The position numbers and the translations under genes were made by a program. From Aselliscus stoliczkanus (Eukaryota; Chordata; Mammalia; Chiroptera; Hipposideridae), in NCBI GenBank assembly GCA_033961575.1, contig CM066735.1:87175449-87239448 (forward strand): a stretch of DNA of 64,000 bases. Direction: 5' to 3'. The notes beneath the pieces were generated by a model that saw only the letters and a list, made by a program, of their open reading frames with translations, was not told where the DNA came from and made no database searches. This document shows, one piece after another, positions 11,729 to 23,700 of this stretch. The first letter of the stretch is position 1, and every line of letters begins with the position of its first letter.

Positions 11729-12180
11729 GGCAGCCGAGTGGCACATTGGTTGGGAGCTGGCTTGGGACATCAGCGGCCCTGGTTCGGGTCCCGCATGTGA
11801 GGGCTAGTGACGCTGCCCTGGACAGCTAAGATGGTGAACAACAGCTCCACCTGGAGCTGGGCTGCGAGAGGCCCAGCGATGGTGTGGGCTGCAGCCTGTG
11901 CTGCAGGGGGCTGCCATGGGCTGCAGTGGGTGGCGGGCAGCCAACATGAGTGGCTGGTGGCCCACATGAGCTGCCAGTGGCCGTGGTGAGTGGCTGTCCA
12001 GGGGCCGCTAGCCCATCTGCCTCATCTGGGAGGAGCACGGTGACGATGCCAACATGGGCCAGTGGAGCGGCATCTTCTGCAACTAGACTGAGGAACGAAA
12101 GGACAGCAACTTGTCTGTTCCCCTTCCCTGATTCCCCAATGCTGTTCCACTCCCCCTATTCCCCAATAAAATCTTTAAAA
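11729..12180 (+). repeat. Long bipartite tRNA-derived SINE, copy 2
   Basis: The first 90 bp match the short SINE (GCAGCCGAGTGGCAC head, CTGGTTCGGGTCC B box, 'agtgacgctgccct'). Where the short form goes straight to poly-A, this copy continues about 350 bp through a GC-rich segment ('cagctccacctggagctgggct', repeated GGCTGC/CAGTGG words). It ends at 'ttccccttccctgattccccaat...ccccaataaaatcttt' plus an A tail. Imperfect direct repeats near 11717-11729 and 12186-12198 (ATGCGATTGTCAG/ATGGGATAGTCAG) mark the insertion. Frames of 60-92 codons inside are shadows on both strands. Confidence 0.85.
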
Positions 12181-12464
12181 AAAAAATGGGATAGTCAGAA
12201 AAATGTTATAGCATTCTCTAAGAATTAAGAGAAATAATATATAGAAAGTGCTTAGTAAAATGTTGGTAGAGAAAAAAGTTAGTGCTACCTTAAAAATTTT
12301 ATCTGTATAAATTCTACGAAATGATTGTTTGTTGGGTTATTTTCCTCTTACCAGTCTGATAAGCATTCTTATGGAATATCCTGGATTCCACAGAGAATCA
12401 TTGTTAACCCAAGCACTACATAATGCTTGCAAGAATACTAGTCTGTCAAGAATATGGAGGCTTG
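12181..12464. other. Unassigned sequence
   Basis: Unique-looking AT-rich sequence. The right end, GAATATGGAGGCTTG at 12450-12464, is the left target-site duplicate of the next SINE. Confidence 0.5.
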
Positions 12465-12562
12465 GGCTGGCCGAGTGGCACGGTGGTTAAGCGCTGGCTT
12501 CGGAAGCCAGCAGCCCCGGTTCGGTCCCACATATAAGGGCCAGTGACACTGCCCTCAAAAAA

Positions 12563-12605
<43 letters not shown>

Positions 12606-12607
12606 AT
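12465..12607 (+). repeat. tRNA-derived SINE (short form), copy 3, with (AAAT)n tail
   Basis: The head is GGCTGGCCGAGTGGCACGG, the B box is CGGTTCGGTCCC, and it ends 'gtgacactgccctcaaaaa' with about 14 AAAT units as tail. The 15-bp direct repeats GAATATGGAGGCTTG at 12450-12464 and 12608-12622 are identical, so it inserted recently enough for no change to accumulate. Minus-strand frames here are shadows of the AAAT tail. Confidence 0.93.
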
Positions 12608-12622
12608 GAATATGGAGGCTTG

Positions 12623-13601
12623 ATGGAGCCTTGAGGGAGTCAATTTCAATTTGGGCCATGATCAGTGGCCAAACCCTTAGCCCAAACCAGTCCTCTGCTA
12701 ATTCTAGTGTCTGGCCACAAGATGTGAGCCTATGAAAGGACCACTGCAAATCTATCTACAAAGCCAAAGCAATGATTCAAGCTATGATTGGCTCACATTG
12801 GGTAAGTTATATTGTCATGCATAAAAAGCAGAATTCCTTGTGTACCAGGAAAACTTGGGAGACTCTAGAAATGGCTGGTGAAAGAGGTTTGACAAGGAAT
12901 AAAGTAGCTCAGGACAACATCTAGATTGTATAACTGAGCTGCTGCTTTTCATTCTCTCCCACCTCCTGGAAAAAAATGGAAGCATCTTGGCCAGTGACCA
13001 ATAAGAGAACTTCTTATAATTACTGATAATACAAAACTCATTTGCATAGTTTCCCATCTATTGGAGACACTACTACTGTGGCTTTGTAGCCTCCATGCAT
13101 CTATGACAGACAAAAATAACAAGAAAATTGGTGTATTTACTGAGCAACTATGAATATACCCTATGTGAGCCCATCATTTCTTGCTACTCCCTTTGCTCTC
13201 TGACAGACAGAACTCTGGTCTTTATTCCAAGGACACTTAATTGATGCTCCTAAGAAAAATTATAAATTTTCTTCCCAATGTATTTGAAGTATTATTTTCT
13301 AATCAAAAAGTTTTTACTAAGCATCCACTCAGAGTTTTCCTAACATCTTTTTTTTTTCATAAATTAGAAAAGATGTTTTAAGAGAAAAAAATTTTGGACC
13401 AAGAAAGTTTAGAAAATGAAGATATACTATTTATAATACCTATATCCATATGTACTCTCAGTGATAGGATTCAGTCCCATGGTTTTAAATAACATCTATA
13501 AACTGATGACTTCTAAATTTTTAATCTAGAGCCCAGCCCTCTCCACTAAATTTCAGACTCAAATGACAATAACAACTAAAGCTATTTAGTGATTCATGAC
13601 A
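12623..13601. other. Unassigned sequence
   Basis: About 1 kb with no recognised gene or repeat. The minus-strand 80-codon frame at 12815-13057 has no splice or homology support. Confidence 0.45.
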
Positions 13602-13605
13602 TACA

Positions 13606-14196
13606 TATTTATTTCAGAATAGGTCTCCCCAAGATGTGCCACTTCGGCATGCGGCTATTTTAGGATGAAAGCAGTCAAGACCTTGAGGACTCAGGAGAAA
13701 CTCCTGCCCCTTCCTTAACTACCTAGAAGCATCTAAATTGGGGGCTTTGTTCATAATAAGAACTATTACTAAGGGCCAGCCGAGTGGCGCGGTAGTTAAG
13801 CACTGGCCTGGGAAGCCAGCGGCCCTGGTTCGGTCCCACATGAGAGAGCCAGTGACACTGCCCTCAAAAAAAAAAAAAGAACTATTACTAAAAATAATTT
13901 TTTATGACATATATACAGCAGGTCATAAAACTACTGAACATCTGCTCTTCTTATTGGCCTACCAATCACCTTCCTCCCCTCTGAAGACTTAGGGTTCTTA
14001 CCTCATTCCTTAGCTCAAGATGTCATATACACCTCATTTTACCATTTTGTCTCTGACTCTCTCATGTATGCTGGGCTGCCGTATGTACACAGTTAACTAA
14101 ACTTGTTTATTTTCTCTTCCTAACCTGTTTTGTGTTGATTTATTAGACCAGCTGAAAGAACCTGGAAGGACAGAGAAAATATTCCTTTCTCCCACA
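13606..14196 (+). repeat. 5' LTR of the ERV1 provirus
   Basis: The start was placed by alignment with the solo LTR at 10513. The end is set at CTCCCACA, just before a primer-binding-site-like segment. Without the inserted SINE and its duplicated target the LTR is about 470 bp, matching the 477-bp solo LTR. Shared phrases include 'ctccccaagatgtgcca', 'tacctagaag', 'ctcatgtatgctgggct' and 'gttgatttattagaccagctgaaagaacc'. Confidence 0.8.
13773..13877 (+). repeat. tRNA-derived SINE (short form), copy 4, in 5' LTR
   Basis: GGGCCAGCCGAGTGGCGCGG head, GGTTCGGTCCC B box and 'gtgacactgccctc' plus A tail. Perfect 14-bp direct repeats AGAACTATTACTAA at 13759-13772 and 13878-13891 define the insertion. 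It post-dates the provirus. Confidence 0.93.
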
Positions 14197-14670
14197 GTTG
14201 GCATAGTCAGCAGGACACCTCACTGGCTGGGGAAACTCACCCCAAAACTGATGCAGTGGAAAGATCCTGGGACCTCAAATAGAAGCTGGCAAAAGGTAAT
14301 AATTCTTGCTATGTCAGACTCCCAGACCTCTACCTACAGAGATTGGTGGAAGCAGAATGGTGAGCATCCTTTTTATTTTTCCTTTTCTAAGTTTAGATTA
14401 TCAAGAAAAAATATTGGTGGAACTAGTTCCTTGGGATTAATGATTTTGGGTTATTTGCTATGAGAGCTCATGGGTTTTGTTCATTTATTTCCTCCTAGAG
14501 ATGGTAAGAACTGAGCCCCTCATAGTTCTTGTTTTCTGCCAGCCAAGGATGTATACTGGTGTACATCTGGCATGCAGCTGAGTAGGCTGTGGATCTGAGC
14601 TTAGGAATCTAAAAAAAAATGGGCGAACTTTTGGACGTCACCTTATTCTGCTCAAAAAGGGAGAAACATG
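14197..14670 (+). other. ERV1 leader with candidate primer binding site
   Basis: Immediately after the LTR comes 'gttggcatagtcagcagga' (14197-14215), placed and styled like a retroviral primer binding site (TGG start within two bases of the LTR end). I cannot name the tRNA with confidence. The leader continues to a SINE insertion at 14671. Confidence 0.5.
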
Positions 14671-14776
14671 GGCCAGCCGAGTCGTGCGGTGGTTAAGTGC
14701 TGGCTTGGGATGCCAGCGGCCCCGGTTCGGATCCCACTTATGAGGGCCAGTGACACTGCCCTCAAAAAAAAAAAAA
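14671..14776 (+). repeat. tRNA-derived SINE (short form), copy 5, in ERV leader
   Basis: GGCCAGCCGAGTCGTGCGG head, CGGTTCGGATCC B box and a poly-A tail. The duplicated target AAAAGGGAGAAACATG sits at about 14655-14670 and 14777-14792. Overlapping frames on both strands at 14638-14943 are SINE shadows. Confidence 0.92.
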
Positions 14777-14792
14777 AAAAGGGAGAAACATG

Positions 14793-15550
14793 TGATTCCC
14801 TGTGTTTTGGAATGGCTATAGCTAACTCTGGGGGTAAATTTTCTAAGTCTTTTGAGGGCTGCATCTTTTTTCATCTTTTTTTTTTTCCCTTGGGGATGTC
14901 TCCTTTGTCCATAGTTAAACCATCAAAAGGCATATTGGTTTGAGTCACTATTGTGATTAATAGATCCTATCACCAAAGGGCAGACAATGGATCCTTTGAA
15001 TTAGAAAAACTTCTACATTACAAAATTTTTATAGAGCACTCATCATAAAACAGTTGTTTTATTGGTAACTATAGAAAGACCAAATATTAAAAAGTAGATA
15101 CAAAGATACCTAATGGACTTAAGAATTTCCTCTTAAAAATTGGGATAGATAAAACAGACATTATTGGAGTTAAAACAAAGGTTTGTTTTTAATACAGCAC
15201 TACCAAAGGCTGGGTGTGCTAAAGTGACCCTCTTGTAATCCCTTACTATTAAAGGGTCCCAAACTAGTCTGGTTTATTTAGCCCTATTTGGGGAAATTTA
15301 AAAAGCCAAGAAGCAGAGATTACAATTGAGAAACCTGACCAGCAATCACTTGGGGCAGCAGTCAGGCTGGCTAATCAAATTAAAAATAGACAAAAAGGGC
15401 CAGGGTGCTCTCACTGGACTCCTCCCTGGGGATCCAAAGCCTTTTTACACCAGATTGGATAAAATGGTCAGAGGATAGAAAAGAGAAGTTTCCAAAACTC
15501 CTCGACATGGAAATCCTATAAATGATGGTACCAAAACCATATTGAAGCCC
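14793..15550 (+). pseudogene. Decayed gag-like region of the ERV1
   Basis: This occupies the gag position between leader and protease-like region, but no long frame remains: stops and indels recur within a few dozen codons in all plus frames. Assignment rests on position in the provirus, not on a convincing motif. Confidence 0.4.
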
Positions 15551-16050
15551 TATCTGGGCTACAATTAGATTACAAGAATATAGAAACATAAGGATTGATA
15601 AGATTATGATAAATGGAATGTTTAAACAGGCATTATGTAAAAAGGTTATGTCAACTTTATCTGAATGTTTTACAGGAATGGATATTTTGTTTGTCCAAGA
15701 ACACTTCTTCTATCCAGTATTGTCAAACCAAAGTCTGTTGATCAAGTCTTCACTAAGACTACAGTTAAGACTGTAAGGGTTGATGGAATTAAGGTAAAAG
15801 TTTACAGGAGAATTGATATATTTAAACAGGCTTTATGTGAAGTCATTACATCTCTTTTACCTGATTGCATTATGGGGATGGATACTGTTTCACTGGGGAA
15901 CATTTCTCCTGCCTAATTATATAAAACAGAAGACATATAAATCCACTTGTCAAGCAATATTAATTAGGCATGCTAAAAAAAAAAAAAAAAAGATGAAATT
16001 GCCTGAGTTCACAGTGTGAATTAGAACCTGGAGGCTCATATTCAGAGGCT
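15550..16050 (+). pseudogene. Decayed retroviral protease-like region (start of pol)
   Basis: Two overlapping short plus frames (15665-15916 and 15813-16019) carry, in different phases, wording typical of the protease part of ERV1 pol: a PDCIMGMD-like block, then a continuation after a frameshift. The frames are broken by stops and a poly-A run at 15975-15991. No functional enzyme is possible. A specific subfamily cannot be named by eye. Confidence 0.55.
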
Positions 16051-16173
16051 GATAAGAACAATTTTTTATTCATTTATTTATTTTTTACGGCTTGTAACCT
16101 GGATGTTTTGTCTTTAGGATGTAGATTTTCTATCCCCATCTTCTCAAGGACCTAAGAGCCATTTCTTAAAATG

Positions 16174-16183
16174 CAAATGACTG

Positions 16184-16253
<70 letters not shown>
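16174..16253. repeat. (TA)n followed by poly-T tract
   Basis: About 45 bp of TA dinucleotide runs into about 30 T residues within the ERV internal region. The T run could be the tail of a minus-strand retroposon, but no L1 or SINE body was recognised to its right. Confidence 0.85.
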
Positions 16254-16255
<2 letters not shown>

Positions 16256-19200
16256 GAGCCTAGAGGGAAAGAAACAAATTAGGAATGATGTACTTGGATG
16301 GGTAGATTAACCTATGATGTCATTTAGGCTGCAACCCAATTCTTTGAAAAATTGAGAGCAACTGTCCTTATCTTACAAATCTTTGCAAAATCAGAAATGT
16401 GTCTCTAGAAGTAATTTAAAGCCTACCTTCCTTTACCATCCTCAATTCTTAAAAATAAAGAAAAAGAAAAAGTTCAAAACAAAAATATTACAAGGTGCTG
16501 TACAGTTTCCATATGGTTACTTGTCAATGACAAATGCAAATATTAATTATATTCTCCACAAATATTAGTAAGAAAAAGCTTCAGCCATCTGCACAGATAA
16601 GCTTAACTTATTTCAACTGTTCTTTTATAACTAGTAAATTTTACATTATCACACCCATCTCACTGCTAAAGTTTTATAACAAAAAGTATTTAGGGTAACT
16701 GTCTGCATTTGTCTATGTGTTTATGTATGTCTATGGATATATTGTACATATACCTGTGGTATTTTCTACTTCCGATTGGTATTACCAATTTGTTAAAAAG
16801 CTTTATTTAACTGGCTTAAACTATAAGCACTTATGTACAGATTCTCAAATACATACCAGAAACCAATCCAAATGTTTTTCATGTTCACATGATGTGGGAA
16901 AAATATTTTGAATTAAAGCTAATTTAAGTTTGTTGGTTTAAACAAAATATGCATGTCTTTAGATTATCAGAATTAAGAATTGCATTCTACCTGTCTTTAC
17001 TAATCAAATCAGTTCATGTTAGCATTTTTGCAAAATTTGTCAAAGAGAAATAATAACTTAAGATGATGACTAATACTGTCCAATGTATAATAAAATTTTC
17101 ATGGGTAATCAAAACATAATTGTTAAGAACTAATACATTAAATAGATGTAAGTAGAACAAAAGGTTTTAGGTAAAACATTTCAGCAATATTTATGTGTTA
17201 TGGTGTTTGTACTTAAACATAGCTTCCCAAACTATTTTGGTAACTTGAAACCTTAAAATTTTACTAAATTGTGTTAAATGATGAATCCAGTTAAATTATT
17301 AAATATCCAGATCATTTTCAAATAAATTAAAATAATGAAACACTAATTACTGAACATGGGTTTATCCATTTTTGGGCTTCTCATTGTAGAGTATCTAAAG
17401 GATAAATTTGGATCTGTTAATAAACATGTCTTGTGCCTCACTGTGATAAGGCACATGTTTCTTGAAATTATAAAATGTATTTATAAATTTCTTAGTCTAA
17501 AGAATATTGGAGTAGCATACAGTTGACAAATGGTTAGTTTTTAGTTTTCACTAAAAAGTAAGTTTTCTGAGGGTTAAAAATTCTAAAATATGTAATATGG
17601 GAGACAACTCTGTATACAAGAAAAGAGGAGTGTGTTAGTTTTAAAAAAAAAACAGTTGTCGAAGTTCAGAAAAAAAAGGAATCTTGAGAAAGATATTTTA
17701 CATGTGATTTAATTGGATAAGAATAAATGAGTTTGCTATAAGTTTTTTTAAAATTAAGATTTAATATAAATAGTGTACTTATATTAACTTAAAATATAAT
17801 ATTATTTTATCTGCTAAAAGGACATAATTTTCCCGTATGAGTGATATGATCCTGATAATATATTGTAAGAGGAAAGCAAAAAGTTGTGTTTTATCAAAAC
17901 GATTTCTTGTGCTCTTTATAATCTTTGATAAAGAGTTCTTTGATTACATAGTAAACCCCATCTTCTTAATGTTAAGAAAAGCTGTTTTGCTCACAACTAT
18001 GTAACCTTTTGTATTTCCCTTGGTAATCTTCATTGTCTCTATAGTTAAATGAATAACTAAGTTTTTTTTGTTGTTGTTGTTTGTTTTTTTTAGTGACCTA
18101 GGATCCTATTTGTCTATTTTAAAACCTCTTTGATATTTCTGACAAACTTCTCAAAATCATTCTGAATAAAGTCTAAAGGAACTAACTTTGGGATTTTTAG
18201 AAGATCCCTGAAATTTCTCAAAAATTTGTTCTTTATTCTTATAAAAAGGGAGCTGCCACAGTAATTAGGCTGATTTGGTATATGAAATTACACAGGGAAC
18301 ATTGCTAAATAAGTGATTCTAAACCTTCCTCGATTATATTTGTAAGGATATTAATATAAGTATTCTAAAGCTTGTATAAAATTTCTAAAATTCTGATATG
18401 TCTTGGTATACTGTCATCATTTATAATTCTGGTTATTATCTTTAAATGTGTGTTAGAGAAATAAGGAAATTTCCTTGTCAATTGCATTGCACTCTTAGAT
18501 CTTTAAACATGACCATTTTTAAGTCTTTTTATTATTTGCATTAATTGTCTTACTCTGATATTTTTGCAAATATGTTTTATCTTCAGAGAAATTCATGGAA
18601 AGGACTCTGACATTTACTGTAGAATACAGGTTTCTAATACTTTTCAGATCATACTGCTGAACTGGGTAAGAATTTACAGAACTCTAGAAAAAAAAATTGG
18701 ACTCATAAAACTGCTAACAAAAAGACAAAGATCAACAAGAATCAATAATATGGAACTAAATGAGCTGATGAAAATGACTACGATTTTTATGACTTTTTGT
18801 TTGAAACATTGCTCATTCTTGATTTCATTTCATTTTACTTTCCAGATGTAAGAAAACTTTTTGTCCTAAGCTAGAGAAATTTGGTAAAGTGCACACTTGT
18901 AAGCAGAATTGAAACATTGTTTTCTTCCAACTTAATCCCTCCATAATTCAGAAACTCTCAGTGACTATTATTATTTTCATGGCAATCATTTATTTGTATA
19001 AGGTCAATAAGAATTCATTCTCCTTGCAACATGACACATTTGGAAACATTGTTTATATTACCGAGGCTTTTAATGTAATGTCAGATATGATAGAGACATG
19101 CTTAGACTCTTATATGACCAGATAGTTTTACAGAACTAAGATTGACTTATGAAAGTCAATAAAACCCTTGAAAATATCGGCCTGGTACCTTGCTTAGTGG

Positions 19201-20245
19201 GTTCCAGCAGCCTTACCAGATGAGTAAGGAAAGTCACTTCCTGGCAGGTGCAGGAACCACAAGATATTTCAGGGACCTCAGGAGAAGAGGAACTCACCCA
19301 AATCTACAGGTATTGCATGTGAAGCAAATCCTTGACTTAGCTTTCCTGCTTTTGAGGGTCCTTTAAAAATTCAATCAGAGATTTCTTTTAAAAATTTACA
19401 GCCAAGCATATTTAAAAGAGCCTGTATGGTTAATTACTATTATTGTTGTGCCTATATAAACAACAAGACAAGTTTATTAAAACTAAGCTTATTTTGCAAA
19501 CAAATTAGTATTACTTTGAATATTGTTGGTACAATGAGGGTAATTTTATAAAGGAAAAATTATGCTTTAGTGATACAGCTTTGTGGATATACATTCTAGG
19601 GCTGTTTATTGTCTTTTGGTTTTGTTCCAACCATAAACTGGACTGGACCCTGAATTCTTCTAGTTTCCGAAAATATGTGCCTACAACTCTCCAAACTAAC
19701 GTTTCCATTTTTTTCTGCCACTTATGACTTAGAATCATTTAGAACTAAAACTGCCCTCTTTTCCTGAAGCCCTGCACACTGAAGCTGGATGACTTGATGT
19801 AATCTTCAGGAAATCATCACAGTAGCTCATGTATGGACAATCTTCACATGGCTACTAAGAAAGATCACTGGAAGCATCCAAACTGCAAATGAAGAAAAGC
19901 TATCAGATTGTCACTGCCTGCTCTCACTCCCTCTGAAGATGCGTTGAGATAGACATCTAGAAATCTTCTTAGTCAGCTGCGTTCAGAATGCTGAAACTGG
20001 GATTATACTCAGCTCTAATCATCAACCATTGTTTTTCTTTTGTTTCCATTGAGGCATCATACCTGATTGCACCATAGGCTTAACTTTGGGATCCCAGATG
20101 CATCACTACCTCCTGAAATGAGACAGAACTGTCTAACTCACATAACCTTTTCTCAAAACTAAGAGAATGATGCAATGATATGAAGCAATATACCAGCCCA
20201 ATTTCTGCAATATAAAACTTCTCATTAATTTTCAAAGACATGACT
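16254..20245 (+). pseudogene. AT-rich non-coding remainder of the ERV1 internal region
   Basis: About 4 kb between the protease-like area and the 3' LTR. It is strongly AT-rich, with many stops on both strands. I could not place a reverse transcriptase, integrase or envelope by eye, although 19170-20240 is where env would lie. Several short frames (for example 18564-18851 +, 19511-19738 -) have no homology that I recognise. Part of this may be foreign sequence inserted later. Confidence 0.45.
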
Positions 20246-20246
20246 G

Positions 20247-20743
20247 AAAGGGTTTAGAGCAGGCTTCCCAAAGATGTGCTAGTTTGACATGTCAATTATA
20301 TTGAGTTGAAGGTAATCAAAACTGCAGGCTAAGGAGCAACTTCGGCTCTTCCCTCAACTACCTAGAAGAATATAAATTGAGGGTTTTGCCCATAATCAGA
20401 GTTATTACCAGAAATAAATTTTATGACCTATGTATATGGCAGGTCAAACATTTAATTACTACACATCTGTTCTTACTGTCCTATGAATTACCCTCCTCCC
20501 CTCTGAAGTCTCAGGGTTCATATCTCATTCCTTAGCCCAGGATGTCATATATACCTTATTTTATCTTTCTGTCTCTGAACCTATCATATATGTGGGGTCT
20601 CTCTTTAATGTATGTGGGGTTCCCAGACATAGGTGTGTAATAAAATTTGGTTATTCTCTTTTGCTATTCTGTTCCATGTTGATTCAATTATTAGACCAGC
20701 TGAAAAAACATAGAAGGGTAGAGAAACATTTTATTCTTCACTA

Positions 20744-20744
<1 letters not shown>
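20247..20744 (+). repeat. 3' LTR of the ERV1 provirus
   Basis: Matches the 5' and solo LTRs through 'cccaaagatgtgct', 'aactacctagaagaatataaattgaggg', 'cattccttagcccaggatgtcatata' and 'agaccagctgaaaaaac'. It retains an AATAAAATTTGG polyadenylation-type signal near 20638-20650. Both ends are estimated: the left by alignment, the right by the neighbouring TACA. Confidence 0.8.

Positions 20745-20786
<42 letters not shown>
20745..20786. repeat. (CA)n microsatellite
   Basis: About 20 CA units lie directly between the 3' LTR end and the left end of a mariner element. Confidence 0.95.
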
Positions 20787-20789
<3 letters not shown>

Positions 20790-21357
20790 TCTGACCATTA
20801 AGTTTGAGAACTTATTGCAACAATGTTGCTAACCCCTTTTGATATCAGAAAGATTATTCATTATGAATTTATACCAACTGGACAAACAGTTAACCAAGTT
20901 TATTATTTTGAAGTGCTGAAAAGGCTGTGTAAAAAAGTTCGATGACCTGAACTTTTCGCCAACAATTAATGGCTCTTGCATCATGACAATGTACCAGCTC
21001 ACAAGGCACTATCTGTGAGGGAATTTTTAGCCAGCAAATAAATAACTGTATTAGAACGCCTTCCCTGCTCACCTGATCTGGCCCCCAATGACTTCTTTCT
21101 TTACCTGAAGATAAAGGACATATTGAAAGGAAGACATTCTGATGACATTCAGGGCATCAAGGGTATTACGATGACAGCCCTGATGGCCATTCCAGAAAAA
21201 GTGTTCCAAAATTGCTTTGAAGGGTGGACTAGACACTGGCATGGAAGCATGGCTTCCCAAGGGGAGTGCTTCAAAGGTGACCGTAGTGATATTCAGCAGT
21301 GAGGTATGTAACGCTTTTACTCGGATGAGTTCACAATCTTAATTGTCTGATCTCTCA
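20787..21357 (+). mobile_element. Internally deleted mariner transposon, copy A
   Basis: Terminal inverted repeats are visible: the left begins GGTCTGACCATTAAGTTTGAG and the right ends 'gttcacaatcttaattgtctgatc'. The 571-bp body holds only the C-terminal part of a mariner transposase in sense orientation, with a HDN-type block near 20985 and a SPDLAPNDFF-like block near 21072. The N-terminal DNA-binding region and first catalytic aspartate are absent, and frameshifts and stops break the rest. The left end joins 'gatatcagaaagattattcatt', the same junction as copy B at 35.3 kb. Confidence 0.88.
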
Positions 21358-22454
21358 TATCTGAATAGATAATAAACTCGTGTGAATCCTGCCATTAAAA
21401 TATATTAGGACTACATATAAGGACTACATAGTTACATATTGGTTTTGAAAACTGGAGAAGGCATAGAAATATAAGTACAGTATAGACGATAAGAGTAACG
21501 GAGAGAAATACTGTGTGTTACACAAGAACTATCTGATCATGCGCTTTCCTTATCTGGGTCCTCCTCTGACATTGTGCATGCATACCTCATTATGTACAGG
21601 ATCACTGCAAACAAAAGGTGAGCTGCAAGGGTAAAGGACAAAGTATTCTTAAATAGAGAAAGGCAAGTCTATGTAATCAAAAAGCTTCATCTCTGCTCGA
21701 AAGGCTACCATTATCCTGCAATCCTCTCTCACTTTTATTGGGTTTTTCAAGTCGTTTGTAAGTATGGATTATTCAGTTTTCAAGAAGAATAATACAGAAA
21801 GGACTCTACTCTGTGTGTAATATAAAAACCGCTCATAAATAAGCAAAAAAATACCAGATACAGTCATACATTTATTTCCCATATTAGGAAATCAGGATGT
21901 AATATTTTACATAGTCAAGAACTCACTGGAAAAAGAAAAGAAACTATGAGGAAAAACAATCAAGGGACTCTTCTTTCTAAGCCATATTGTTTACAATGCT
22001 CTTAAGGAATCCTGCATATTGTGTAACCATGATGACTAAAATCACAAGATGCCATCAGTTCTCTATTTAAAGAAAAATACCCTGGTGGTTTCCCAGCTCA
22101 TGTTCAATTAATGAAAAAAATTGTTTATATAGCTGTTGCAGTATTTCTCTTCCTAATTATTTCACTTGAAGATATCTCCAACAAAGTGTCATCCTACAGT
22201 ATGATTAAGCAAAGTATAGCTTCCTCCATGACACGCCACTGTGTTACTTGGCACCAGCTTCGATGGTAGACATTTTACATCACCAATAGCAGCTGAAGTC
22301 CTCTGCCCCACACATGTTGGATCCACCCACTAAATCTTAAATTGATGCTCTGTTAAGGTGATTCAAAAATATTCAGGCTTCATACGCAGTTTCAATCAAA
22401 TTTTTTCTTGAAAAAATGGGATTTATTTAAACAGTGAAAGCACAATTTAGACAT
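21358..22454. other. Unassigned sequence
   Basis: About 1.1 kb with no recognised gene or repeat. Confidence 0.45.
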
Positions 22455-22610
22455 TTATTTGTCATTCATTAATTCATTCATTCCACTGATATCTACTAAG
22501 CACCTGATAATATATTCCAGGCACCATTCTAGGAACTGGAGCAAAACAAACATAGGCCATGCCTTCTAATAGAAGAGACAGAAATTGCAGAACACAAAAC
22601 AAACAAACAA
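22455..22610 (-). repeat. L2 3' end, antisense
   Basis: 'attcattaattcattcattcc', then 'ctactaagcacctgataat', 'ccaggcaccattctaggaactgg' and 'gcaaaacaaacataggcc' follow the reverse complement of the L2 3' terminus in order. Confidence 0.75.
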
Positions 22611-23565
22611 AATTTAAAAAGGATCAATATGGAAGATATATATATATATATTCTCTTGAAAGCTTAGAACATCTAACAGCAGCCCTATTTACATTCTATA
22701 CCTATGTACAGCTAAAGAGTTTTATTTTTCACACTGCCAGTAAAAGACATGCAGAACTAACCAAAGATATTCTGCTTACACCTCTCCTTATGATCACTGT
22801 TGAATTCAAATGAGATTCAAATGCGCTGACCTGTCGCAGAGTTTGCAACAAATCACTCTGAATTATTTTAATCTTTCATCCAGGACTACTAAAAATTCTG
22901 CTCTCTTCTAAGCTTTCACATCCATATAGATAATAAATTAGATGATTTCCATTGTGTTATTTTTCAGTGTTTGATTTCAGTTGTGTATATTTGTTCTCCC
23001 ATTCCTTCTAACTGCTCTTCAATAAACAAGAGAATCCCTAGCAAAACAGCCTTCTTAGAGACTCATAGTCTCATTGTTTTGGAAGAACAGAATCACAAGA
23101 GGATTAAATAACCAAAGTGGATCAATATATTCCCTAGTTGTGGCAACATCAAATGACCTATATATGCCACCCTCTTCTACCTTTCCTACATCCAATTCCA
23201 AAATCCAACCTCATCAAAGATGGGGAGGTGAAAGGAAGGAAATCATGCCTTCTTTAAATCAGATACCCAATTTGTGGCAGCTTTGAAAGCGATCACAGAA
23301 ATGCTCTATTTGACCAGGTCAAATTTCATTTGCTTGTACTTATATCACCCTCAAAGCTGGTGCAACGTGCTTGCAATAGAAACAAGAAAAAACAAAAATG
23401 AACTGACCCATCGGCTTGTCAGATTAAAAAAGTAGATTGATTTTATACCCTTGAAATAAGCAGCTGGCTTGAAGGCTCTTTCTTCTACTCTCTCTGTTTA
23501 AAGATTCTTGTACTCTTTAAACTTAGACAAGTATTAGGTTGGATAAATATAGAACACGATTCTAT
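22611..23565. other. Unassigned sequence
   Basis: No gene or recognised repeat. A short (TA)n run lies near 22636-22651. Confidence 0.45.
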
Positions 23566-23700
23566 TCATGATAATGAGAGCAGCTGACATTTCCTGAGTA
23601 CCATTTACTAGGGGTGGTGCTAAACGATTTGTGTTCATGATTGTGTTGAATACAGAAAACAACTATTATTACTTTTTATTTGTATTTGCTTATTAAATTG
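23566..23700 (-). repeat. MIR SINE fragment
   Basis: 'gagagcagctgacatttcctgagtaccatttactaggggtggtgctaaacgatttgtg' is a diverged antisense MIR 3' part. Confidence 0.65.

Larger units (their letters stand above)
13606..20744 (+). mobile_element. Decayed ERV1-type (gammaretrovirus-like) endogenous provirus
   Basis: Two LTRs of the same family in the same orientation, about 6 kb apart, bracket a leader, a decayed protease-like stretch near 15.6-16.0 kb and a long AT-rich internal region without intact genes. A four-base TACA occurs just left of the 5' LTR (13602-13605) and just right of the 3' LTR (20745-20748). It may be the target-site duplication, but it merges into a CA microsatellite on the right. 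No reading frame of gag, pol or env length survives, so this is an inert fossil. SINEs at 13773-13877 and 14671-14776 inserted later. Confidence 0.8.
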
